Source: Paracoccaceae bacterium
Lineage (GTDB): Bacteria > Pseudomonadota > Alphaproteobacteria > Rhodobacterales > Rhodobacteraceae
Assembly (NCBI GenBank): GCA_024742705.1
Contig: JANSXZ010000025.1
Span: 1-47,657, forward strand
Direction of reading: 5' to 3'
DNA length: 47,657 bases
Part shown: piece after piece, positions 16,503-24,224 of the stretch
Layout: the number at the start of each line of letters is the position of its first letter
How positions within the stretch are numbered: the first letter of the stretch is position 1
Translations under genes and position numbers: made by a program
The notes under the pieces: model-generated
The model's database searches: none
Told to the model about the DNA's origin: nothing
The model's input: the letters and a program-made list of their open reading frames with translations, nothing else

Positions 16503-17150
16503 CTACCACAATGCCATGTCCTCAGGTGCCAGCGGACCGCGCGCGCCGGGCCGGTGGCGCAGGCGCACCGCCGCCAGAAGATCCGCATCCGCAGCATCGG
16601 CGGTGTATCCGGCGGCACGGGCACAGGCCCGAAACACCGCCATATCCGGCTTCCGGCCCGCGGCGCCGCTGCGCGGCGCCGGCGCGGCAAGGCCGCAACG
16701 CTCCAGCCGGGCCCAGTCGAACCTCGGGCCCGGATCCACCTTGCGCCCCGGCGCCATGTCGGAATGCCCGATCACACCCCGTGGCCCCATCGCATGTCGG
16801 GCCATGATATCGCCCAGCAACCGCTCCAGAACCGCCATTTGCGGCGCCGCGAAAGGATGATCGCCCGCATTGTCCAGTTCGATCCCGACCGATCGTGAAT
16901 TCACGTCGCCCGCACCGTCCCAACAACCCACCCCGGCGTGCCAGGCGCGCATCGTCTCGTCGACCAACTGCCAAAGCGTACCGTCGGCGGCGATCAGGTA
17001 GTGCGCCGATACCTCATGCTCTGGCGCGCACAGCCGCTCCAGCGCTGCACGTGCGCCGCGCATCGCGGTATGGTGCAGCACGACAAGTGTCGGGCGCAGC
17101 CCCCCGCGCCGTTCGCCGAAATTACCCGACGGATGCCAGATCGGTCTCAG
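16503..17150 (-). CDS. N-acetylmuramoyl-L-alanine amidase (Amidase_2/AmpD type), probable CTG start
   Basis: This protein of about 215 residues cleaves the amide bond between N-acetylmuramic acid and L-alanine in peptidoglycan or its fragments. Expected Zn2+ ligands are the first His of LHHTAM, the His of VIGHSDMAPGRK and the Asp of VDPGP. The frame stays meaningful upstream of the first ATG/GTG (17081) as RPIWHPSGNFGERRGGLRP, an N-terminus usual in the family, and the only plausible start for it is CTG at 17148-17150. That CTG overlaps the upstream stop as CTGA, like the common ATGA overlap. It follows the Excalibur lipoprotein gene. No signal peptide is visible, favouring a cytoplasmic recycling role. 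Confidence 0.85.
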   Translation of the reverse strand: MRPIWHPSGNFGERRGGLRPTLVVLHHTAMRGARAALERLCAPEHEVSAHYLIAADGTLWQLVDETMRAWHAGVGCWDGAGDVNSRSVGIELDNAGDHPFAAPQMAVLERLLGDIMARHAMGPRGVIGHSDMAPGRKVDPGPRFDWARLERCGLAAPAPRSGAAGRKPDMAVFRACARAAGYTADAADADLLAAVRLRHRPGARGPLAPEDMALW

Positions 17151-17836
17151 TTCCGGACCGCCGACCGGAACGGCGCCGGGTTCCAGTCACAGGCATAGCC
17201 GTCCCCGTCCGGATCCAGCGCCTTGCGATCGCGCTGCGGCCCACCCATGGCCAGGAAATCGATCTGCGCCTGGTCCGCCGATGCATAGGTCGCGCAATTC
17301 CGCAGGTTGCGGTTGCGCAGGTTGAAGCCGTTGCGATTGTGCAGCTTGCGACCCACCGGATGCGAGGTGCGCAGCGCATATTGCACGATGTTCGGCTGGC
17401 CGCCCTCGACCCGGTCGGGCACTTCCGTCGGCGCAATCACCTCATATTGCGCCTGGTTGGCGGCGATACGTTCGGCGTCGCTCTGGATGGTCTCGCGCGC
17501 CGCCACGGCCTCAAAACTGTTCTCGTCGGAAATGCCGGGATTGTTCAGGCTCACCGGCGCCGGGTTCTGCGGGCTGGCCTGCACCGGCGCAACACCGGAG
17601 TTCGCCGCCGTTTCATCCAGCGATGCGCCCGCCGCGAGGATCGGATCGACCGCCGGCGCCAGTGTTTCTTCCGAAACGGCAAGCGGCGGCGCCAATGGCG
17701 TACCCGCCAGCGCCGCATCGCGCGCCTGTTGCGCCTGGGACGAATTGTCGAAACCGATACCCGACGCGCTGTCGGGCACCTTGGGCGAGCAGGCCACAAG
17801 AGCGCCCACCGCCAGAGCCGAAAAAATCAATCGCAT
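17147..17836 (-). CDS. Lipoprotein with C-terminal Excalibur-like domain
   Basis: This 229-residue protein starts with a lipoprotein signal peptide (lipobox LVAC, lipidated Cys16). A low-complexity Ala/Pro-rich middle region follows. Near the C-terminus is DPDGDGYACDW, the DxDxDGxxC signature of the Excalibur domain, thought to bind Ca2+, with a partner Cys in NCATYASADQAQIDFLAMGG. The protein is expected to sit in the outer membrane or periplasm. The ATG at 17836 places the lipobox correctly; a longer upstream frame runs into the end of gatA. It overlaps the amidase start by 4 bases, which fits a cell-wall role for the pair, but that is inference. Confidence 0.82.
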   Translation of the reverse strand: MRLIFSALAVGALVACSPKVPDSASGIGFDNSSQAQQARDAALAGTPLAPPLAVSEETLAPAVDPILAAGASLDETAANSGVAPVQASPQNPAPVSLNNPGISDENSFEAVAARETIQSDAERIAANQAQYEVIAPTEVPDRVEGGQPNIVQYALRTSHPVGRKLHNRNGFNLRNRNLRNCATYASADQAQIDFLAMGGPQRDRKALDPDGDGYACDWNPAPFRSAVRN

Positions 17837-17876
17837 GCGTTCTGTCCTGCCTGAACCGTTTCTTGTTTGGCGCAGG

Positions 17877-19367
17877 TTACCACCATTTGGCCGGTTTGGC
17901 CACAAACCCCGCCGCCCGCTCGACCGCGAAGGCCGCGTTCAGCAAGGCGCCCTCTTCCCAGGGCCGGCCAATCAGTTGCAACCCCAGCGGCAACCCCTGA
18001 CGGTCCAGTCCGGCGGGCACGGCGATGCCCGGCAAGCCCGCCAGGTTCACGGTGACGGTGAAGACATCGTTGAGGTACATCCGGACCGGATCCGCATCCG
18101 CCATTTCTCCCAGCCCGAAGGCCGCCGAGGGCGTCGCCGGTGTCAGGATCGCATCGACGCCTTCGGCAAAGACGGTTTCGAAATCGCGTTTTATCAGCGT
18201 GCGCACCTTGCGAGCGCGGTTGTAATAGGCATCGTAGAACCCGGCCGAAAGAACGTATGTTCCGATCATCACGCGGCGCTGCACCTCGGGGCCGAAGCCT
18301 TCGGCGCGGGTCTTTTCGTACATTTCGGTGATGCCGTCGCCCTGCGCCAGAGCCGCGCGATGGCCATAGCGCACCCCGTCATAGCGCGCCAGGTTCGACG
18401 AAGCCTCGGCCGGCGCGATCACATAATAGGCCGGAAGCGCGTATTTCGTGTGCGGCAACGAGATATCGACGATGCGCGCGCCCGCGTCCTGCATCATCTC
18501 GCGGCCGCGCGTCCACAGCGCCTCGATTTCATCGGGCATGCCGTCCATGCGATACTCACGCGGGATGCCGATGGTCTTGCCCCGGATATCGCCGGTCAGC
18601 GCCGCCTCGAAATCGGGAACCGGCAGTTGCGCGCTGGTGCTGTCCTTGGGATCGTGCCCGCTCATGGCGCGCAGCATGATCGCGGCGTCGCGCACGGTCT
18701 TTGTCATCGGTCCGGCCTGATCCAGGCTGGACGCAAAGGCGACGATACCCCAGCGCGAGCAGCGCCCGTAGGTCGGCTTGATGCCCACGGTGCCGGTGAA
18801 GGCCGCCGGCTGACGGATCGAACCGCCGGTGTCGGTGCCGGTCGCGGCAAGGCAAAGATCCGCCGCCACCGCAGCCGCAGACCCGCCGGACGATCCGCCC
18901 GGCGTCAGGGCGGTTTCGTCGTTGCCGCGCCGCCAGGGATTGACCGCATTGCCATAGACCGACGTTTCATTCGACGACCCCATGGCGAACTCATCCATGT
19001 TGAGCTTGCCCAGCATGACCGCGCCGTCGTCCGCCAGTTTCTGGCTGACAGTGGATTCGTACTCGGGCACGAACCCTTCCAGGATCCGGCTGCCGGCCTG
19101 GCTGGCCACACCTCGGGTGCAGAACAGATCCTTGATCCCCACCGGCAGGCCGCACATGTCGGGCGCATCGCCGGTGGCCAGCCGCGCGTCTGCGGCCCTT
19201 GCGCGCGCCACGGCAAGCTCGGGCGTCTTGTGTACGAAAGCGTTCAGTGCACCTGCGGCGTCGATCGCCTCCAGGCACGCGCGGGTGATCGCCTCGGCCG
19301 TGGTGTCACGGCGCCGCAACGCGTCGCGCGCCTCCGACAGGCTCAGTCTGTTGAGATCTTCCATCAT
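17877..19367 (-). CDS. gatA: Glutamyl-tRNA(Gln) amidotransferase subunit A
   Basis: This 496-residue amidase-signature protein has the catalytic triad Lys79 (VGIKDL), cis-Ser159 (PGGSSGGS) and nucleophile Ser183 ([12 protein letters not shown]). GatA releases ammonia from glutamine and passes it to GatB, which amidates Glu-tRNA(Gln) or Asp-tRNA(Asn). The ATG at 19367 overlaps the gatC stop as ATGA. gatB is not in the window, which is common because gatB is often unlinked. The lipoprotein gene follows after 40 bases. Confidence 0.98.
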   Translation of the reverse strand: MMEDLNRLSLSEARDALRRRDTTAEAITRACLEAIDAAGALNAFVHKTPELAVARARAADARLATGDAPDMCGLPVGIKDLFCTRGVASQAGSRILEGFVPEYESTVSQKLADDGAVMLGKLNMDEFAMGSSNETSVYGNAVNPWRRGNDETALTPGGSSGGSAAAVAADLCLAATGTDTGGSIRQPAAFTGTVGIKPTYGRCSRWGIVAFASSLDQAGPMTKTVRDAAIMLRAMSGHDPKDSTSAQLPVPDFEAALTGDIRGKTIGIPREYRMDGMPDEIEALWTRGREMMQDAGARIVDISLPHTKYALPAYYVIAPAEASSNLARYDGVRYGHRAALAQGDGITEMYEKTRAEGFGPEVQRRVMIGTYVLSAGFYDAYYNRARKVRTLIKRDFETVFAEGVDAILTPATPSAAFGLGEMADADPVRMYLNDVFTVTVNLAGLPGIAVPAGLDRQGLPLGLQLIGRPWEEGALLNAAFAVERAAGFVAKPAKWW

Positions 19368-19651
19368 TCAACCACCTTGGGAACCGCAAAGAAGCCTTCC
19401 CGCGCATCCGGTGCATTGGACAGCACCTTGTCGGCCTGCGCCCCGTCGCTCACCTCATCCGCACGCATCCGCAGCCGCTGCGGCGTCACCGAAACCATTG
19501 GCTCGACGCCATCGATATCAACCTCGCCCAGTTGCTCGATGAACCCGAGGATGGTGTTGAACTCATCCGCCAGCGCCGGCAGCGCCGCTTCTTCCACCCG
19601 GATCCGGGCCAGTTTCGCCACGCGGGCGGCAGTGCTTGCGTCAATCGACAT
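19364..19651 (-). CDS. gatC: Glutamyl-tRNA(Gln) amidotransferase subunit C
   Basis: This 95-residue protein reads [17 protein letters not shown] at its start and [15 protein letters not shown] in the middle, the GatC pattern. It wraps GatA and GatB together and stabilises GatA. The start at 19651 matches the family length and N-terminus. An in-frame ATG at 19663 (four residues longer) has the better GAGG ribosome-binding site and may be the real start. It overlaps gatA by 4 bases and is divergent from the VOC gene. Confidence 0.95.
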   Translation of the reverse strand: MSIDASTAARVAKLARIRVEEAALPALADEFNTILGFIEQLGEVDIDGVEPMVSVTPQRLRMRADEVSDGAQADKVLSNAPDAREGFFAVPKVVE

Positions 19652-19793
19652 CCGAACATCCATTGTTGCCTCGACTTCGGGCTTTACCGTTCCCGCGCCG
19701 CACCCGCAAGCCCGCGACCCATCGCAGGCTGCGGATTGCGCAAACTGCGCGCGGCTGGCATCAATGACGCGCAGAACCGCGAAAGAGCCCGCC

Positions 19794-20201
19794 ATGAAAC
19801 TCACCTTGCACCATATCAACCTGGCCACGGAAAACGTCGAACGAATGAACGCCTTCTACACCGGCGTGCTGGGGCTGGCCCCCGAAGACACCGGCCTGCC
19901 GGTGCTGGAAAAGGGCAAGGGCTATGCCGGCGAGGTCGCCTTTGTGACCGATGGCGCTATCCAGACCCATCTGGCCCAGCGCGACGTTCAGGCCGGATTT
20001 GCCACCGGTCAGATCGTCAACCCGGTCAGCCACGGTCACATCGCCTACCGCACCGACGACATCGACGCCTTCAAGGCCCACCTCGTGGCCCACGGCATAC
20101 CCTATTCCGATTGGGGCAACACGGCAGTCGCCGGCTGGCACCAAATCTTCTTTTACGATCCCGACGGCAACGTGATCGAGGTACACGCGGTTCAGGACTG
20201 A
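19794..20201 (+). CDS. VOC-family (glyoxalase-like) protein
   Basis: This 135-residue protein has two beta-alpha-beta-beta-beta modules of the vicinal oxygen chelate superfamily. Candidate metal ligands are His in LHHINL near the N-terminus, His in VSHGHIAYRT, and Glu in VIEVHAVQD at the C-terminus. Members include glyoxalase I, ring-cleavage dioxygenases and fosfomycin-resistance proteins; this one cannot be assigned further. The ATG at 19794 has an AAAGAG site upstream. Its last 10 bases overlap the end of the convergent ceramidase-like gene. Confidence 0.87.
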   Translation: MKLTLHHINLATENVERMNAFYTGVLGLAPEDTGLPVLEKGKGYAGEVAFVTDGAIQTHLAQRDVQAGFATGQIVNPVSHGHIAYRTDDIDAFKAHLVAHGIPYSDWGNTAVAGWHQIFFYDPDGNVIEVHAVQD

Positions 20202-20848
20202 CGCCGCAGCCGCAGATACACGAAGATCATCCACCCCAGCATCGCGGCATTGGCAAGATGCCACATAAAATGCGTGCCGGTAGGGAACACCGTGCAAACC
20301 GCGGGATCCAGGGTCCGGAACGCCAGCGACACAACCAGCAGCCCGGCGCCCAGACCCAGACCGCCGGCCAGGCGCGGTTCGCGGCGGCGCAACAGCAAGG
20401 CATAGATCGCGATCAGCAAGGGCACCGGCGCATAGGCCGCCGATCCGCCCAGCCCCGGAACCGCCGCGAAAACCGGCACGGTCAGCGCGCCATAAGGCAC
20501 GAAAAGCGCCGTCGCCGCCACCGCCATCCACCTGCCCATCCGCCAGGCCGCGCGGTTGATCGCATAGATATAAACCAGAACGAAGGCGAGGATCGGCACC
20601 ACATCCGCAACACCCGCCCAAACCGTCGCATGGGTGTGGAACAGCCAGCTGCCGATGCCGATCACGCCCAGGATGGCGCTCAGCACCCGCGCCACGGGCA
20701 CGCCCGCGCTCAACCGCCACATCGCCACCGCGGCAATCACAAAGGCCAGGTTGGTCACCGCGTTCACCGGTTCGGCCCAATACTCGGGCCCAATGCGTTC
20801 GCAATATCCGTCCACCCGGGCAAACCAGTCGATGCCGTCGCCCCCCAT
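20192..20848 (-). CDS. Ceramidase-like (alkaline ceramidase/CREST family) membrane protein
   Basis: This 218-residue protein has seven predicted membrane helices and the family markers CERIGPEYWAEPVNAVTNLAF, IGSWLFHTHATVWAGVAD and TGTHFMWHLANAAM. These carry the conserved Cys, Ser, His, Asp and paired His residues of the Zn2+ site of the CREST superfamily. Alkaline ceramidases hydrolyse ceramide to sphingoid base and fatty acid; bacterial members are mostly untested and may act on other lipids. The ATG at 20848 has GAGGGTGG upstream; in-frame ATGs at 20863 and 20947 would add an atypical leader crossing repeat copy C. The 3' end overlaps the convergent VOC gene by 10 bases. Confidence 0.85.
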   Translation of the reverse strand: MGGDGIDWFARVDGYCERIGPEYWAEPVNAVTNLAFVIAAVAMWRLSAGVPVARVLSAILGVIGIGSWLFHTHATVWAGVADVVPILAFVLVYIYAINRAAWRMGRWMAVAATALFVPYGALTVPVFAAVPGLGGSAAYAPVPLLIAIYALLLRRREPRLAGGLGLGAGLLVVSLAFRTLDPAVCTVFPTGTHFMWHLANAAMLGWMIFVYLRLRRQS

Positions 20849-20860
20849 GGCCACCCTCTT

Positions 20861-20892
20861 CATCTTGCCGGATAAACTCCCGCCGGAGGCTC
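20861..20892 (+). repeat. Dispersed intergenic repeat, copy C (diverged)
   Basis: The half CCCGCCGGAGGCTC is identical to copies A and B, while the left half (CTTGCCGGATAAACT) has diverged. It lies in the divergent gap between the ceramidase-like gene and the UPF0173 hydrolase. Confidence 0.6.
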
Positions 20893-20949
20893 CCGCAGTC
20901 CACACTTTCGCGCTACACCTAAGGCCACAACACCACGGAGAACACAAAA

Positions 20950-21642
20950 ATGAACATCATCTGGCTCGGACACGGCAGCTTTCGAATCGAAACCGCGGGA
21001 CAGGTCCTGCTTCTCGATCCCTGGCTCACCGGGAATCCCATGCTCGATACCTCGCAACACGCCGCGGCCGTCGAAGGCGCCACACACCTGCTGCTCACCC
21101 ACGCCCACTTCGATCATGTGGTCGACGCCGTTTCGCTCTGCCGCAAACTGGGTATTCCCGCGGTCGGCCAATACGATCTGATGGGGCACTGGGCCGAAAC
21201 CGAAGGCATCGAAACCATCGGCTTCAACAAGGGCGGCACCGTTGCACTGGGCGACGTGCAGGTGTCGATGGTCACCGCCCAGCACTCTTCCACCTTCGCC
21301 TCGCCCGAAGGGCCGCGCACCGGCGGCAGCGAAGTCGGCTTCATGATCGCCGCCGAAGGCCACACCGTCTACGCCTCGGGCGACACCGACGTTATGGCCG
21401 ACATGGAATGGTTCGGCGACTACTACAAACCCGACATCGGCATCCTCAGCGCCGGCGGACACTTCACAATGGACATGGCCAAGGCGGCCTATGCCGCGCG
21501 CCGCTACTTCAACTTTGGCACCGTGATCCCGGCGCACTACCGGACGTTCCCGCTGCTCGAGCAATCCGCCCAGACGCTGATCGACGCGCTGCCCGATGTC
21601 CGGGTGATCGAGCCGCAGGTCCTGGAACCCATCGTGTTCTAG
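20950..21642 (+). CDS. UPF0173-type metal-dependent hydrolase (metallo-beta-lactamase fold)
   Basis: This 230-residue protein has the metallo-beta-lactamase signature THAHFDH (His51, His53, Asp55, His56), a further Asp in YASGDTDV and His in VIPAHYRTFP. It belongs to the widespread UPF0173 hydrolases, which bind two metals and have no agreed substrate. A GGAGAA ribosome-binding site precedes the ATG. It lacks a signal peptide and is cytoplasmic. It is divergent from the ceramidase-like gene and followed by repeat copy D. Confidence 0.9.
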   Translation: MNIIWLGHGSFRIETAGQVLLLDPWLTGNPMLDTSQHAAAVEGATHLLLTHAHFDHVVDAVSLCRKLGIPAVGQYDLMGHWAETEGIETIGFNKGGTVALGDVQVSMVTAQHSSTFASPEGPRTGGSEVGFMIAAEGHTVYASGDTDVMADMEWFGDYYKPDIGILSAGGHFTMDMAKAAYAARRYFNFGTVIPAHYRTFPLLEQSAQTLIDALPDVRVIEPQVLEPIVF

Positions 21643-21683
21643 GCGGCCGTTCTCCCGGACGACGGCGCCGCGGAATCGGCGCA

Positions 21684-21745
21684 CCTTCCTTTCGCCGCAA
21701 GTATCCCGGGGGGCCGCCCTTCAGGGCGGTGGGGGCAGCGCCCCC
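21684..21745 (+). repeat. Dispersed intergenic repeat, copy D, with two hairpins
   Basis: The left part (CCTTTCGCCGCAAGTATCCCG) matches the repeat family. It continues into two hairpins: CCGCCC-TTCA-GGGCGG (21714-21729) and GGGGGC-AGC-GCCCCC (21731-21745). The second is nearly the same as the hairpin in copy E. The element lies between convergent genes and may act as a terminator. The tadA stop codon is inside it, so its last codons come from the repeat. Confidence 0.65.
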
Positions 21746-22194
21746 CCGGCGCGCCGCTCGGCGAAGAACCGCCGCAGCAACCGGGCGGCGGCCTCCGCGC
21801 CGATCCCGTCATAGACTTCGGGGCGGTGATGCGCCTGGGCGCGCGTAAAAATCCGCGCGCCATGCGCGACGCCGCCCGATTTGGGGTCCGGTGCACCGTA
21901 ATAAAGGCGCCCGATCCGGGCAGCAGCGATGGCCGCCGCGCACATCGCGCAAGGCTCGAGCGTCACATAGAGATCGTACCCTGTCAGCCGTTCCGTCCCG
22001 GCCGCCGCGCAGGCCGCGCGGATCGCCAGGATCTCGGCATGCGCGGTGGGATCATGCGCCGCGCGGGTGCGGTGGCCGGCCCGCGCCGCGACCCGCCCGT
22101 CGGGCGCGATCAGCACCGCGCCCACCGGCACCTCGCCACGCGCCGCCGCCGCGCGCGCCTCTTCCAGAGCGATATCCATGAAACTGCGGAACAT
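21721..22194 (-). CDS. tadA: tRNA(adenosine-34) deaminase
   Basis: This 157-residue enzyme deaminates A34 of tRNA-Arg(ACG) to inosine. It has the cytidine/deoxycytidylate-deaminase zinc motifs TAHAEILAIR (His52, catalytic Glu54) and PCAMC (Cys82, Cys85). The ATG at 22194 has AGGAAAG upstream and gives the usual N-terminus; a longer frame extends into the divergent pseudouridine synthase. The C-terminal tail (ERRAGGALPPPP) is encoded by repeat copy D and is probably not functional. Confidence 0.94.
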   Translation of the reverse strand: MFRSFMDIALEEARAAAARGEVPVGAVLIAPDGRVAARAGHRTRAAHDPTAHAEILAIRAACAAAGTERLTGYDLYVTLEPCAMCAAAIAAARIGRLYYGAPDPKSGGVAHGARIFTRAQAHHRPEVYDGIGAEAAARLLRRFFAERRAGGALPPPP

Positions 22195-22258
22195 GCCCGC
22201 TTTCCTGCCTGCGACTGCGCGCTTTCGCAAGGCCGTGCGATGCGCTATGGCGGCGGAC

Positions 22259-23143
22259 ATGAACGATACCCCCTCTTCTCCGCCAGGCGACCGCATCGCC
22301 AAGGTTCTGTCGCGCGCCGGCGTCGCATCGCGCCGCGAGGCCGAACGCATGATCGCGCTGGGCCGCGTCAGCGTCAACGGAACCCGCATCGACAGCCCGG
22401 CGCTGAACGTCACCGCGGCCGACCGCATCGCCGTCGATGGCCGCCCCGTCGCCGCCCCGGAACCGCCGCGCCTGTGGCTCTATCACAAGCCGCCCGGCCT
22501 TGTGACCACCACCCGCGACGAACAGAACCGCGCCACGATCTTCGACGATCTGCCCGCCGATCTGCCGCGGGTGATGAGCGTGGGCCGGCTCGATCTCAAT
22601 TCCGAGGGCCTGCTGCTGCTCACGAACGACGGCGGCATCAAGCGGCGGCTGGAACTGCCCGCCACCGGCTGGCTGCGCCGCTACCGCGTGCGCATCAACG
22701 GCCGCCCCCAGGACAGCGATTTCGACCCGCTGCGCAAGGGCCTCGTGGTGGGCCGCGACAAGTTCATGCCGATGATCGTCACCCTCGATCGCCAGCAGGG
22801 CGCCAACGCCTGGCTGACGATGGGCCTGCGCGAGGGCAAGAACCGCGAGATCCGCCGCGCGATGGAAGACATCGGCCTGACCGTCAACCGGCTGATCCGC
22901 GTGTCCTACGGCCCCTTCCAGCTGGGCACGCTGAAACCCGGCGCCACCGAAGAAATCCGCCCCCGTGTTCTGCGCGACCAGTTGGGCCTCGAGACGCCGG
23001 ACGACGAGCCGGCGCCGGCCAAACGCCCGCAACGTGCGCGCCGCGCCAAACCGGGTCCCGATGCCGCCCCCCGGCATACCCCCAAGGGCGCATCGGTGCC
23101 GCCCGCGAAATCCCGCCCGCGCCCCGGCAAAAAGACCCGCTGA
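22259..23143 (+). CDS. rRNA pseudouridine synthase, RsuA/RluB/RluE/RluF family
   Basis: This 294-residue enzyme converts uridine to pseudouridine in rRNA. It has an N-terminal S4 RNA-binding domain (residues 11-58, RIAKVLSRAGVASRREAER) and the catalytic domain with GRLDLNSEGLLLLT, catalytic Asp112. The last 45 residues are a Lys/Arg/Pro-rich tail (from EPAPAKRPQ), common in RluB-like members. RluB (23S) is the most likely match by tail and length, but RsuA (16S) is not excluded. In-frame starts at 22247 and 22235 are possible alternatives to 22259. It is divergent from tadA with 64 bases between starts. Confidence 0.9.
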   Translation: MNDTPSSPPGDRIAKVLSRAGVASRREAERMIALGRVSVNGTRIDSPALNVTAADRIAVDGRPVAAPEPPRLWLYHKPPGLVTTTRDEQNRATIFDDLPADLPRVMSVGRLDLNSEGLLLLTNDGGIKRRLELPATGWLRRYRVRINGRPQDSDFDPLRKGLVVGRDKFMPMIVTLDRQQGANAWLTMGLREGKNREIRRAMEDIGLTVNRLIRVSYGPFQLGTLKPGATEEIRPRVLRDQLGLETPDDEPAPAKRPQRARRAKPGPDAAPRHTPKGASVPPAKSRPRPGKKTR

Positions 23144-23196
23144 AGCCGCCGCGCACCGGGCTTTCCCCCTAGCAACACACCGCGCTATGTCCTAGC

Positions 23197-23218
23197 TTGT
23201 ACCCCGTTACGGGTGCAA
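23197..23218 (+). promoter_or_regulatory. Hairpin just upstream of the small membrane peptide
   Basis: TTGTACCC (23197-23204) pairs with GGGTGCAA (23211-23218), one G-T pair included, around a 6-base loop. It ends against the ribosome-binding site AAAGGTGG of the next gene. It could be the 3' end of the pseudouridine synthase message or a structure that affects translation of the peptide. There is no T-run. Confidence 0.35.
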
Positions 23219-23227
23219 AGGTGGAAC

Positions 23228-23317
23228 ATGTCCGGCAGGTCGATCCAGAAACTGGCTTATGCCGCGCTGCTGGTGGTGATGTTCGGCGTCGCGACCGGCT
23301 GGATCGGAGGGCTTTGA
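23228..23317 (+). CDS. Small single-span membrane peptide (29 aa) heading the xpaC-telA cluster
   Basis: A 29-residue frame starts MSGRSIQKLAYAALLVVM, forms one hydrophobic helix (about residues 10-28, ending GWIGGL), and has a basic N-terminus, the pattern of an inner-membrane peptide. An AAAGGTGGAAC ribosome-binding site is well placed before the ATG at 23228. It ends 4 bases before xpaC, with matching strand, so it looks translationally linked to it. No family is recognised. The case for a real gene is the ribosome-binding site, spacing and membrane helix; similar peptides next to xpaC in relatives would confirm it. Confidence 0.55.
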   Translation: MSGRSIQKLAYAALLVVMFGVATGWIGGL

Positions 23318-23321
23318 CGGC

Positions 23322-24197
23322 ATGGCCAAGCGCTACGGCGGCAAATTCAGCCCCGATGCGGGCATCGGCAAGGCGGACGCCCCGGCACCCGCACGGCCGC
23401 GCCGCGACCCGGCCGGAGCGCGCGCCAACGTGATGTTCGTGCCGGCGATTCCGCTGGTCTTCACATCGCTGCGCGACGGCGCCGTTGAACTGGCTCTGGC
23501 GCTGACGGCGGCGGCGCTGTGGACGCTGGGCGCCTGGCTGCTGCGCGACGGGCTGCGTGCCGAAGCCGCCTATGCCCAGCGCAAGGTCGCGCGCCGCCCG
23601 GCAATTCCGCGCAAGATGATGGCCAGCGTGCTGACCGGACTGGGCGCCGCCATCGCGGCCTACAAGACCGAACCCGGCGTGCTCGCTCCGCTGCTCTTCG
23701 GGCTGATCGCCCTGGCGCTGCATGCGACGGCCTTCGGGATAGACCCGCTGAAAAACAAGGGTGCGGAAGGCATCGACGATTTTCAACAGGACCGCGTGGC
23801 ACGGGTGGTGGACGAGGCCGAAACGCTTCTGGCCGAAATGGCCGACGCCATTCGCCGCGCCGCAGACCGCGACATGGAAAACCGCGTGGCGGTGTTTCAG
23901 CAGACCGCCCGCGACATGATCCGCACCGTCGAGGAAGACCCCCGCGACCTGACCGCCGCGCGCCGTTACCTGGGGGTGTATCTTCTGGGTGCCCGCGACG
24001 CGACCGTGAAGTTCGCCGACATCTGGAGCCGAAGCCGCGATGCACGCGCGCGCGCCGACTATGTGGCGCTGCTGGACGATCTGTCGGACAATTTCGCCTC
24101 GCGGACCCGCAAGATGCTGCTGGAAGACCGCAGCGACCTGACCGTGGAAATCGAAGTGCTGCGCGACCGCTTGCAGCGCGAGGGCGTGAAACCGTGA
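23322..24197 (+). CDS. XpaC-like (5-bromo-4-chloroindolyl phosphate hydrolysis) family membrane protein
   Basis: This 291-residue protein has a basic disordered N-terminus, two pairs of hydrophobic segments (about residues 38-72 and 100-137) and a long cytoplasmic helical domain from residue 145 containing the XpaC-type features (ENRVAVFQQTARDMIRTVEEDPRDLTAARRYLGVYL region). XpaC proteins are named from an old plate assay and are not proven phosphatases. They recur next to TelA and are thought to act at the membrane. It sits 27 bases upstream of telA, in the same operon. Confidence 0.85.
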   Translation: MAKRYGGKFSPDAGIGKADAPAPARPRRDPAGARANVMFVPAIPLVFTSLRDGAVELALALTAAALWTLGAWLLRDGLRAEAAYAQRKVARRPAIPRKMMASVLTGLGAAIAAYKTEPGVLAPLLFGLIALALHATAFGIDPLKNKGAEGIDDFQQDRVARVVDEAETLLAEMADAIRRAADRDMENRVAVFQQTARDMIRTVEEDPRDLTAARRYLGVYLLGARDATVKFADIWSRSRDARARADYVALLDDLSDNFASRTRKMLLEDRSDLTVEIEVLRDRLQREGVKP

Positions 24198-24224
24198 CAC
24201 TGTCATTGCAAAGGATGTGCCGAG

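Noticed and set aside
17307..20201. A 964-codon open frame on the plus strand
   Set aside because: It lies antisense to gatA, gatC and the lipoprotein gene and is low in complexity. Only its last 135 codons, from 19794, form a recognisable VOC protein.
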